The position numbers and the translations under genes are program-made. Source: Chloromonas sp. AAM2 (taxonomy: Eukaryota > Chlorophyta > Chlorophyceae > Chlamydomonadales > Chlamydomonadaceae). Taken from it: a DNA stretch of 11,632 nt. Below, piece after piece: positions 1 through 9,500 of this stretch (position 1 is its first letter; every line of letters begins with the position of its first letter). Where the stretch lies: positions 8,793 through 20,424 of the forward strand of contig QAXH01005326.1 of the NCBI GenBank assembly GCA_004335635.1, in the 5' to 3' direction. The notes below the pieces were generated by a model, which made no database searches, was not told where the DNA came from, and saw only the letters and a program-made list of their open reading frames with translations.

Positions 1-372
1 TTCTTGGAGAGATATTGTGTCTAGCTGCAGCACCGTGGGTTGAACCATGAAAAGCCATGTAATGATGATGATGAACATTAGTACATGGCTCATAATTGTT
101 CACCCACGGTACCGCAAGACCAACCAACTAGATAGCCGACATCACCACTCTGAACTAAGCATGAGCATGAGGCCGCTAGTACCATGGATTGCTTGTAATG
201 CTGCCCTGCCGCAACGCTCCTAATCTACGACGAAAGCCAGTTTGCATCTGTGCTTGCAAGAGGTCATGTGCGAGCCTTGCATATCTGTCCTCCCAATTCT
301 TTTCATGATGACTTTTGTTCATCGCGTGGAGGAGTGACCTATCACTTGTCTGTCTGGTGGATTGTCCTGCAG
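1..372. other. Non-coding flank or intron upstream of first acidic exon
   Basis: No convincing coding sequence. It holds the foldback element at 32-110 with a short GAT run at 62-74. It ends in a T/G-rich stretch and a good acceptor, CCTGCAG at 366-372, so the right part is probably the 3' end of an intron whose 5' exon lies left of the window. Confidence 0.5.
32..110. repeat. Small foldback (MITE-like) element
   Basis: The arm at 32-61 (ACCGTGGGTTGAACCATG...) is an imperfect inverted match to the arm at 82-110, which ends CACCCACGGT. A loop of about 20 bases containing a short GAT run separates them. The left arm recurs in inverse orientation at 8692-8720 with about one mismatch, so it is a dispersed repeat rather than a chance palindrome. 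No target-site duplication was identified. Confidence 0.6.
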
Positions 373-515
373 GTGAAGAGGCGAGCACGCCCGGCAGTGC
401 AACTGGTGTGCGGGCTGCAGACGCTGAAGATGAAGCTGCCAGTGGCGATGATGAGTGTGGTTCTGAAGCGATGGAAGACCTCGAGGATGACCCTGAATTA
501 GCGGCTTACTTGCAG
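373..515 (+). CDS. Acidic exon, probably N-terminal extension of the BRWD-like gene
   Basis: An open segment follows the acceptor CCTGCAG and enters in phase 1 (two bases complete a Gly codon). It encodes an acidic, probably disordered stretch rich in Glu, Asp, Ala and Ser (EDEAASGDDECGSEAMEDLE). The only in-frame Met is at 471 (GCGATGG), a possible alternative start. After CAG at 513-515 comes GCAAGC, a good GC-type donor; reading on instead reaches a stop at 579-581. The exon ends in phase 0, matching the next acidic exon. No family is recognised. Acidic composition on both sides of the splice and fitting phases support coding; membership in the downstream gene is inferred. Confidence 0.55.
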
Positions 516-732
516 GCAAGCCAGCCTGCAACTGCACATGCGCAACTGCACGTCGGAGATGCGCGCAGTCTACTTGCATGACCTTGGCAACACATCTGGT
601 TCTTTCTGTTTTGATGAGCGGATGAGGGTGCATAAATGCCTTGATGGCCGCATGGTGTTGGAGTGAGAACCGGCTCCAAGTGTACATTAACTAGACTTCC
701 GTCAAAGTATCCATGTGTTGCATGCACCGCAG
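516..732 (+). other. Putative GC-AG intron
   Basis: Begins CAG|GCAAGC and ends CACCGCAG. GC donors normally keep a strong match at the other donor positions, as here. Splicing joins two acidic phase-0 segments without a stop. No GT donor lies nearby in a suitable position before the in-frame stop at 579-581. Confidence 0.5.
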
Positions 733-849
733 GAGGCGCTGGCAGTGGAGGACGATGACGGTGATGATGAGGGTGATGGGGCTGGTGGGGACGAGCTGAG
801 CGATCTGGGCTCGGCTGCTGAGGACCTGGATGACTACATAACCATGCTT
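733..849 (+). CDS. Second acidic exon (Asp/Glu/Gly-rich)
   Basis: Bounded by the acceptor CCGCAG and the strong donor CTT|GTGAGT. It encodes 39 residues in phase 0 at both ends, starting EALAVEDDDGDDEGDG and ending EDLDDYITML. Composition continues that of 373-515, so the two are probably consecutive exons. Its phase-0 end fits the phase-0 start of the exon at 3382, which needs an upstream exon because it has no start codon. Acidic N-terminal extensions are not a hallmark of BRWD proteins, so linkage to that gene is uncertain. Confidence 0.6.
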
Positions 850-1589
850 GTGAGTACACCATAGTCTCCCTTGGGATTCGTAACACTGGATTTCGTAGAT
901 TTGGATTTGGGCCTCTCAAATGACAGGTTTACAATAGTAAGACTGCAGCAACAGCGTTTATCATCACGTATCGTGCACATCAGCTTGTGCGTATACGTCT
1001 TGTGCGATTGAGGTGTGATAACGAATCGTCACTTGCAAGGACCTCTCATGCTCTCGTTGTGAGACGTCAACAGCACTGGCAAGCGGTTAAAAGAGGTTTC
1101 TGGGCGGGATGGCAGGAGCAGCAGGTCTGGGCAGAAGGGTCGGTGACTGGAGCACAAGCAGCACCAGAAGGAGTAATGTGCAGTGTTGTTTGGACAGTGC
1201 TGAGTGAGTCACTTGCCGTATGGTTGTGTCGACAAGGCTTCTTGGAAACAAAATGCAGCAGTTTTTATCACAGGGTGTAAGTGCGAGGGAGCCACAAGCT
1301 GCTCGAGTGTGTCAACCCCGAAACATGGCATATTTGTCCCTCTGGAGATATCGCTCCGAGCCTCACCTTACAGATTTGCACACTGGTTATGTCCAGCCTG
1401 TGTAACACGAGGTCCACTGTCAGGAGTATGCTGGCTAGTAGCAGTACTAATTCCCTGGTGGCTGCTGTGTTCTGTTTTGTGTGTGCAGGACGCCGAATTG
1501 GCGGCTGGCAGCCCCGTGCAACATACAATTCCGCAAACGTCCAAGCCTCTCTAGCCCTTTTCAGAATCTGTTCTGCGAGTGACATGAAG

Positions 1590-1710
1590 ATGTCCACAGA
1601 AAAAAAGAAGTTTGCCAGTTGTGGGGCACTACGCCAGCACCAACACTGGTTCCTGTCGATATTACCAGGAATTGTCCCAGAACTGGCAAACTTTCTGTTT
1701 TTCTGTGCAG
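1590..1710. repeat. Palindromic (foldback) repeat element
   Basis: The arm at 1590-1629 (CACAGAAAA... then TTTGCCAGTTGTGGGGCA) is the inverted counterpart of 1671-1710 (ATTGTCCCAGAACTGGCAAA, then a T-rich part ending CTGTGCAG). About 40 bases separate them. The core TTTGCCAGTTCTGGGACAAT recurs at 1988-2008 and 7387-7407. Structure and dispersion suggest a non-autonomous MITE-like element; no transposase is present. Confidence 0.7.
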
Positions 1711-1987
1711 TTGGCATTGGCCTCACTGAAAAGAAAAGCAGGCACACTCAGAACCTAGGTGTACCCTGGTATCGTTGGGCACATGGTCACGTTGGAACAA
1801 GTTCGACGCGACGGTGCAAGGTGAACTTAGTGATCAATCATAGAATGCCCGTGTACCAGTAGTGTTGCTTTAGATCCACTTGGAAACCTTATCACTGCTG
1901 GACTGCCTTATTTTTCCTTTGCACAGCAGTAACATTTCATTCGCATGGCACATCAGCGTTGCATAATCATCAGCGTGTCCTTTCCAG

Positions 1988-2008
1988 TTTGCCAGTTCTG
2001 GGACAATT
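1988..2008 (+). repeat. Solo copy of palindromic repeat arm
   Basis: TTTGCCAGTTCTGGGACAAT followed by TCC. The 20-base core is identical to the inverse complement of the right arm of the element at 1590-1710. No second arm was found nearby, so it is probably a truncated or degenerate copy. Confidence 0.65.
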
Positions 2009-2936
2009 CCAGAGAATCAGGAAGTATGGACCATGCGTGTCATCTTGGGAGCCAACCAACTTTTCTGCTGTATGATATACTCTCAGAGGGTGTGTGTCGT
2101 GGGCACCTGTATGGTAAACTATGTGTTGGGCAAGTCAGGTCCATGCGGATCTTGGCAACAACCTGTACACGCAGAACATGGGCTCGGACGCGACGTTTAA
2201 ACCAATTAGCACCCGCGTTCCGCTTTCTACTGATCCTGTACCCAGTAAGAGCCAAACCCAGCAAGGTGTTCACCTCGCAGCCACTTTAGTTCCAAACAAG
2301 CAGCTTGACCATGTGGATCATCAGCTACCTAACTGTGTGGCTCTGGTCCTGGGGCCCTGGGCTTGTCGTGGCATTGAGACAAGTACAATTTCGCAGCCTG
2401 TGGCTTCAAGCCATGTTGAGGCAGCCCATGATGGGCACGACAGCTAACGTTTCAGGACTTGTACAAACTGTGGCATGGTGGCTGGTACATAATGCTGCAG
2501 CACCCTGAATGTGATGCCATAACCATGATCGTGATGGCCGGGCTGGAAATGTGCATGCATGACCTTGCACGAGCCAGCACGCAAGACCAAGACGGCGGAG
2601 ACATGCACAATGGCAGCTTGCTGGGAGCCGGAGGCAAGATCAGCCGGGTTGCTAAACGTTTCCAGGCGTTTTACCGTTGGGTTTTTGGACCCTGGACTGC
2701 CTGCCTGCTAGGAGCGAGGTGCGACTCACAGATGCATTTCCCATCTTAGATGCAAACTCTGTACCGTCGCGATATTTGGGGAATTTCTCAGGCTTACACA
2801 CCCTGGAAGTGACTGGCATGGATGTAGGTCCAACATCCAAGACTAGAGCTCACCGCGGACATGGACACGGTGAGGTGAACATGGCATCAAATTGTCATAG
2901 GGACGTCCAAGTAAACAGTAAGCAATGACCACAGTC

Positions 2937-3004
2937 CTGTTCACAAGAAGAGCTGTTCACAACAAGTAGAGCTGTTCACAACAAGAAGAGCTGTTCACAA
3001 CAAT
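2937..3004. repeat. 19-bp tandem repeat, about 3.7 copies
   Basis: Units at 2937-2952 (16 bases, three lost), 2953-2971, 2972-2990 and 2991-3004 (partial). The unit is CTGTTCACAACAAGWAGAG. It lies in non-coding DNA of the large intron. Confidence 0.85.
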
Positions 3005-3190
3005 TGCCATGGACAGTTGATGGCAGTAGTCATGCCCCCAGACAGGGTCAGCATCAATTACATTGACCAGTCAGTGCAGACCACTCATGACACATGTCAA
3101 TAAAAGATATAAAAAAAGTGCATCGATTGCGCACAAGGCACATCAACGAAGTGCTTACACCCATAAGGGTTTGGCATGGTATGGCAACAG

Positions 3191-3286
3191 GTCTGGGTGT
3201 TTGGCTCTCCAAGGCAGGTGCTGCGTGTGTCATTCAATCCCGTCACACTATGCGAAGTTATGACATTATTTGGACATGCATCCGGA
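3191..3286 (+). CDS. Exon-like open segment with WD40-like peptide (doubtful)
   Basis: Open for 32 codons between an acceptor-like CAACAG and the strong donor-like GTATGT, phase 0 at both ends. An internal CAG at 3215-3217 gives an alternative start at 3218. It encodes VWVFGSPRQ, then VLRVSFNPVTLCEVMTLFGH. VSFNP and LFGH are WD40-flavoured and recall ciliary WD proteins such as CFAP44, but it does not fit the N-terminus of BRWD proteins. It could be a skipped or alternative exon, a captured fragment of another WD gene, or chance. Confidence 0.25.
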
Positions 3287-3381
3287 GTATGTTGCTTTTC
3301 TGTTGATCAAGCAATTTCAGGCGTTCAAACGACCTTGTCTGATGTTTCACTCCACTGCTCTCCTGTTGCATGGCTGCCTAG

Positions 3382-3520
3382 GCTTTGGAGGCTGAGGCCC
3401 TGTACCTAGCCCTTCAGTATGTCGCTGCCCGTCTGGGCCAAACCAGCGGCGATGCAGTGCGTGCCTTGGAGGCACATGCAAGCCATGCCGGGCTGTTACC
3501 CACACGCACGGACTTCCAAG
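3382..3520 (+). CDS. Core exon 1: N-terminal helical region
   Basis: Acceptor TGCCTAG, donor AAG|GTGGGA, phase 0 in and phase 1 out. Encodes residues 1-46, starting ALEAEALYLALQYVAARLG and ending GLLPTRTDFQ. This matches the ELYFLIARFL and LLPRRTDW segments at the start of PHIP/BRWD1. The in-frame TAG that forms the acceptor (3379-3381) and the absence of any Met show that coding must begin in an upstream exon. An alternative acceptor nine bases later (GGAG at 3387-3390) would drop three residues. Confidence 0.85.
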
Positions 3521-6500
3521 GTGGGACCTCAGGTCATGCTCTTGTTTCTAAGGCCTCTGCAACTCCAAAGAATCATCCAGGATTGTGGCAGCACTACAGC
3601 TTTTCAACACGAAACAAAGCGACCCCTAGGCTCGGCGTTTAAACATGCGTATGTTGCCTGCTATGTTCAGCGAGGATAGTGTCCAGCAAGGCAGGAGAAT
3701 GACAAGAGGGTTTGAAACATCGGCCCAGTTATCTCCAGCCTGCGTTGCAAGCAAGTTCAGAGTATGTCTGCATTCAGATTGCATCTAAGGATTAAAAAGG
3801 TCGGCATTGGTTGCTTGATAAGCAGCGAGCTGGGCGTTGCTTGCCGTGCAAGCGAGTGCATTGTGGTGTTCCTTCTGTGCCTTTTGCATGGAGGCTGGCC
3901 GAACGCTGACCACGCGTGCAGGGGACGTGCATCCATGCACGCTGGCTGAGCTGCAGCTGCGGTACAGCCATGTGCCGGGCGATGCCCTGTCAAGCATGCT
4001 GCGACAGCTGCTGGCAAGCCGACAGCAAGACAACCAGCCAGGGGTTCAGGTGTGTGCTTGCCGCATCGTGCACCGTCTATGCTGCAGGTTACGTATGGTG
4101 TAGGATGGTGTATTACCAGGGCGCAAGACATAGCCTATGCATGCGAGTTCGCAACCCTCAACCTGTCATCGTTCCATGCCATCGTAGGGTATTACAGCAC
4201 CTTATTGTGCCCACTTAAGGGCCGGATTGTTGTTAGCACCTCATTGTGCCCTCGTGAACAGCAAGTCGTGGGCTGCTGCTTGGGATGTGTTTGCACACAG
4301 CATTGTTTTCAAGTCAGAGCTGCTGCGCTGTGCCCGCAGTGGCTTAGCACTTTGCTGGGCCCCGGGCGCTTGTCCCTGCTCCCCCTCAGCGCATCAGACG
4401 CATCAGCCATTCCAGTCATAGACCTCACTGGCACGCCTCAGCATGCCAGCAGTCCAAACGGCCCATGCGTTCCGACGGAGTTGCCAAACTGGCATGCAGA
4501 TAGCGCCGGCGGGACACGACCGGTCCTGACGGCAGTGAACGGAGCGGATGCGCAGAGCATGGGATTGGGACAGTATCCGGCCGCAGCAGGGGCATGCAGG
4601 ACGACCCGGTGTGAGCCGAACGCCGGCCGTGACGCTGATACCACCACAACGCTCAACCACCACATCGCTCGAGCAACGACTGCCCGCGTGAACTGTGGCA
4701 GCATTGCGGCCTGCGGCGGCCCTTGTGCCTGGTGTGCGGTGTCTTCCTGGGCCGTGCCGCCCCACAGCAAGGCCAGTTTGCCGCAGAGCTTGCTGCTGCG
4801 GGAGCTGTGTGGCCGGCCGGGAGGGGCAACGCGGTTGCGTCGCTCGGATCTGCCTCTGAGCAGGCTGTGCCATGCTCGCACCTTCCGGGGCCACCGCCTG
4901 GCTGTGTATTGTCTACAGTTCAGCTTGGATGGGTCGCTGCTGGTGACGGGAGCGGATGACTGGCTTGTCAAGGCAGGTGCTTGGGGCAGGGCCGCTTGCA
5001 GCATTACTGCTTCACAGCATGCGCCATTGGTTGACAATCCGTCACAAAGCATCAATCAGGGAATGAAAAGTCGCATCACCACAGACGGCCCAGGCTACTA
5101 TACATTACACAGTTGTTAGTTACGATCATCATCCACCATAACAATATGCAACTTTGCAAAGGGTTGCATCATGTACCAGAGCCCGTATTCCTGACCTGGG
5201 CCCATGTGCGCCATGTCATGACATTCCAGATCTGGAGCTGTGAAACTGGTCGTTTGATTCGTACCTGTCGCGGTCATGAGGCGGAGATTACCGATCTGGC
5301 AGTCAGTGCGGATGGCCGGCTGCTGGCGTCGTGCTCTAATGATAAGGTCATCAGGGTGTGGAGCATGCAGGTAGGCAGTGGGCGGGCGGGTGTGCAGGTG
5401 CATGTGGCTTTGGGGCTCATGGGTCAGCGTGCTGAGCATGCACGGGAGCGGCCTGCTTTACATCAGCCTAGCAGATACGCATAGACGCTGAGGAAAGGGG
5501 ATGCAGAAAGCCCGAGTGGGCGGCACGTTTTGCATCAAGGTTTTTAATAAAATGCATGTGTGCCTATGAGGAGCTTAGACGAACTTAGAGCCGAGGGGCC
5601 ACGTCAAAGCACTCCTCAGTGCACTGGGCTCTTGTAAAAATTAGGGTTGCCAGGTAAGGCTGACCAACTCTCCAGGCGCACCTTGGTTACGGGGCAACGA
5701 CGCTTATGGGCCGCATGCTCTTGCCTGCATGCCCATAGACCCTCCCTGGGTCTTTTGATTGAACTGCATGGTCCGCCGGGCCCACACGAGTCATGACTCA
5801 GTCCAGCTGCTCCTCATCCTGTTGTTTTCCTAGCTGCTGCTGCAGGCGGCGTCGCTAGGGTTTCCTGTGGCCGTTCTTGTTGGGCACCAGGACAGCGTGA
5901 CCTGCCTCAACTTCCATCCCAGCCCCGCATGCAGCAGCATCCTGCTGTCGGGGTCAGACGACGGCACGTGCAGGTGGGTAATCTTGGGGCTGAATTTACT
6001 GAGTGAGTGAGTGTCTTTTGACATCTGCATCATCAGGCAAGTCGAACAGAAGGTGGCTCACACTCCATACACAACATCATCAACATGTGTTGACACCCAC
6101 ACTCAGGGCATGCGATTCATGGGGCGTTTGCCTGTCTCAGGTCTTGAAGCTCAGGCGTGCGACATCACGCACGTTTGCACACACTCTGTCGATAGACACT
6201 CACTCACTCACTCACTCACAACCGCTGAAGGTGCAGTTCGTAGCCTGGGCTGGCCTACCAACCGCTGAGCGCTTGTCTGTTCATCGAGATTTTTTGATAG
6301 AGCCTAGCGATTCAAGCAGGTCAACGCTCATGGCTGCTGCTTGATTGAAGGAAGCAAAGCCCACTGGACACAGCCAAGCAACCAACAGCAAGCAGAAGAC
6401 ATGAGCCAGAGTTGGCGTCCACAGCCCCAAGCACAAGCACACCAGACATTGGCACAGGCCCCACATGTGCGACCCAGTTGGTTGGGAGGCCGGTTCACAG

Positions 6501-9500
6501 CTTTGCGGTTGCTTTGCTTGGCTGCAGAATCTGGAGCGCTTGTGACGACGGCGTGCAACCTCTAGTGCTCGACCCAGTAGGTTTCGCACACTTATCTGAA
6601 CCACCACCTGCTCACATGGATCGCCCCTCGGCTTGGCCTGCCATCCCTGCTGCTGCGTTCCCGCTTGCTCCTGAACAGGGATGGGCAGGCCAGGACAGCC
6701 AGTCACACCAGGCAGGGGGCAGCGGACCCGGGACAGGTGTTCCTAGCAATTCTGAAGCGAATGCGCCTGCGCCAGCATCCGGGCCGCTGCGGGCTGCGGG
6801 AACCGCACACACGGCCGGAGCCAGCACGGCCAATGGGCACCTGCCGTCCACCGCCGCTGCAGCCCTGCCCTTGCACACATCCGCCCCTGCAGCTAGTGCA
6901 GATGGGGAGGGCAGAGGGGCGGACGGGAAGCACCCGCAGAACGCAGCCCACTTCTCCCCGGACGGCCGCTGCATCATCAGTGCAGGCGGCGATGGGTACG
7001 TCTACGTGTGGCGGTGGGAGCTGCCTGTCCCTGCGCCCGGGCAGGCCAGGGCAGGAGCACAGCTCGCCTGCGCGCCCAACGGCCCCCCCTGCGGCTGTGG
7101 GCCAGCAATACCACAGAACAGCTGCACAAAGCAGGCAGGCAGCCCCTCTGCAGCAGTGAACGCTGAGCTGTTGCCAAACAGAAGTGCCCTGGCAAGCAGT
7201 GCTATGACTGGTCCTGGGGCGAGCTGTGCTGCGGCAGGGGATGGTGCAGGGGCTGGGCAAGTTGCGGCAATTGATGAAGTGCTGCGGGGCGAATGGCCAC
7301 GGGCTGAGGCAGCACTGAGACTGGTGGGTGGCACAGACTATCATCATCATCATCATCAATACATGGTTTATCAAAAACAAAAGATGTTTGCCAGTTCTGG
7401 GACAATTTTTGTGTCTTGGTGGTAACTTGTATGGTTTTCACTTTTCTGGGGGGTTCAACTTGTTTATTGATGGCAGTTTTGTGGCCAGATACTGTCATGA
7501 AGGCTTCAGACAGACTGACCAAGGTCAAGGTTGCGATATCCGGCTTTTGTGTCCAATTCGTTTTCCTGCCTCATCTCGCTTCTGTCCCCTGATGGATCTT
7601 GTATGTTCTTACCACTGGGACTGGCCATGATGATGATGATGGTGGAGGTGATGATGTTGAAGATGATGATGACGATGAGGCTGCAGCAAACAATGATCTG
7701 GTGGCTGCGTACTTCGATGCCATTAGCATCCCGCCTGGTAATGATGACTATGATGGTCATGATGGTGATGGTGGTGGTGATAATGATGATGGCGATGATG
7801 ATGTTAATGCAGGCCGGTCACACGAATGAAGTTCTCATTCTCAAGCTTTCACACAGTGGTCACCTCTTCGCCGCGGTTTCCAAGGACACCGTGCACGTGC
7901 GGCGCTTGGGTGACACCTCACGTCACCACTCCACATGGACTGAGCCCCAGGTGAGCACCCTCACCATGGTGCTCAATCCCAGCACGCATGTCACTTGAGC
8001 ACCAGGTCTGCCGTGCACTGACCTTCATTTGCTGATTGGTGAGTCGCCCTGGTACAGTCTCCACAAAAGTGCCAAGCAATTAGATGGACCTGCGAAAGTA
8101 CATGATAAAAAGCGAGCTGACGCGCGTTGCATCGGAGATGCCAGCAGGCAAGGGTCGGTCAGCTGGTGCAGCCAGTCACAGCTCAACTCATCAGCGCTGT
8201 TCTGTCTCTATATCGGCGTCTATACCATCAGAGAGACAGTACTGTTTCCTCGTGGGGCCTACTTGCCATCAAGTCTGTACTTATCTGTGAGATTGGTTTT
8301 CTGCACGCTGGTTTCCAATCAGAACCTGACCTAAAATTTCCGATCAGCACCACAAACAGCCATATCACATGTGTCATCAGGTCATTGTACAACGCAACCA
8401 TGCTATTATTGCAGCTAATGTGTGCGATTGCTTGCAGATGCTGCGAGTTGGCTTTGGGGTGTGGGGTTTGGGGTTTCACCAGATCACACAACGATCCACA
8501 GGACGTTGCCAGAAGCATGCTCCTGGTCTGCTGTCCCTGCAGGTGATGCGTTGCACTCAGGATGCCGCTGACGTGGCCAATGCTCGCCAGAAGCGGCGTG
8601 TACTGCAGCCGCCAACCGTCAACCAGATTGCGTGGAATGCTGATGACACTGCGGTGAGCGTTACGCTTGGAGTTGTGTATACATTACATTACATTACATG
8701 TCTTTTCATGGTTCAACCCAAGCCAAGAATTACGCGCCTGACAATCATGAAGCCAAGACAGCTCACTGGCAGCAGGGTGCAAAGCTGCAAATGGCATCAC
8801 TAACAACACTTTTTGAAGTTGAAAGCGCGACACCCCTGCACCACCTCACCACAGCCTGCTGGCCCCTCTGAGGCTGGAACTAATGTTAACGAGCTAATAT
8901 CAGCAGGAGCACTATATTCCCCGTTAGGACGTGACAGCTCATGAAGATATTGGGCAATCCATGCCGATACATGGCACCCTAATTACTGTGACTTGCAAAG
9001 AGCCCATGGCACCCAAGTTACTTGCAGTCATGGCATCCAAATTACTTGCTAAGAGGTGTTGCGCACCCGTGCTCTTGAAGCAGATTCACTCTCCAGCCCT
9101 ACCGCAAACATGATCTCGGCCTGCAGCCGACATTGCAGTCCTAGTGTCGTCTAATCGCCCAGGCAAAACAGCAGAATAGTCATGGCAAGGACGGACAGTC
9201 AACTGTGGCTGTGAACACGAGCGTGTAGATGTTCATTTGAGGCCTGCGCTGGTGCTTGTGGTCATATATGTGGAGCTTAATTCATCTTCTAATTGACTGT
9301 CAGACGACACAGATGGGAAATGGCATTCACTCACTCACATCAAGCAACATGTGCCACTATGGAGGTCGAGCCATCTGCTGTTCAACATGTCGGACAATGC
9401 AAGTGTACAAAGGCACTCACTCACTCAGTCACTGAGCAAAGCAGTGTGTGATTCTGTGCTCGCCGCTGCTCAGGTGGTGCTTGTGGTCTCAGACTGCAGC

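Larger units (their letters stand above)
850..3381 (+). other. Large intron (2.5 kb) or intergenic stretch with repeats
   Basis: Starts GTGAGT and ends TGCCTAG. No homology-supported exon is seen. It contains the foldback repeat at 1590-1710, a solo copy of its arm at 1988-2008, the 19-bp tandem repeat at 2937-3004 and an exon-like open segment at 3191-3286. Open frames of 100-190 codons here, for example at 1281-1862, run through repeat DNA and have no recognisable domains. It is far longer than the other introns (about 0.2-1.2 kb), so a missed exon or an alternative first exon could lie here. Confidence 0.5.
7324..7812 (+). other. Intron 6 with GAT/ATG microsatellites and a repeat copy
   Basis: GTGGGT to TTAATGCAG, 489 bases. 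It contains (ATC)n at 7340-7358, a copy of the palindromic repeat arm at 7387-7407, and long GAT-rich tracts at 7627-7679 and 7740-7806. One frame through the tracts (from 7599) is open and very acidic, but this follows from the GAT repeat. Confidence 0.75.

Noticed and set aside
1281..1862. Plus-strand open frame of 193 codons
   Set aside because: It runs through the palindromic repeat at 1590-1710 and flanking non-coding DNA, with no domain or splice context supporting it.
4052..4339. Upstream extension of exon 3 in its open frame, with an ATG at 4052
   Set aside because: Homology jumps from GVQ at 4049 directly to WLSTLLGPG at 4340, and the segment between has good splice sites and no similarity.
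4438..5055. Minus-strand open frame of 205 codons
   Set aside because: It is antisense to the exon at 4340-4972, which has clear WD40 homology; the minus-strand translation has no recognisable domain.
4977..5229. GT-AG alternative using the GT at 4977-4978
   Set aside because: It leaves one extra base and shifts the frame of the following IWSCETG exon.
5645..5700. Possible tRNA-like or hairpin RNA in intron 4
   Set aside because: Inverted segments are short and imperfect, and no A-box, B-box or cloverleaf could be drawn.
6703..7380. Minus-strand open frame of 225 codons
   Set aside because: It is a shadow of GC-rich exon 6; composition is explained by the complementary strand and no motif is visible.
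8455..8476. G-rich run as a telomere-like repeat or G-quadruplex
   Set aside because: Only three GGGG tracts of irregular spacing; not enough for a standard quadruplex and not a regular telomere unit.
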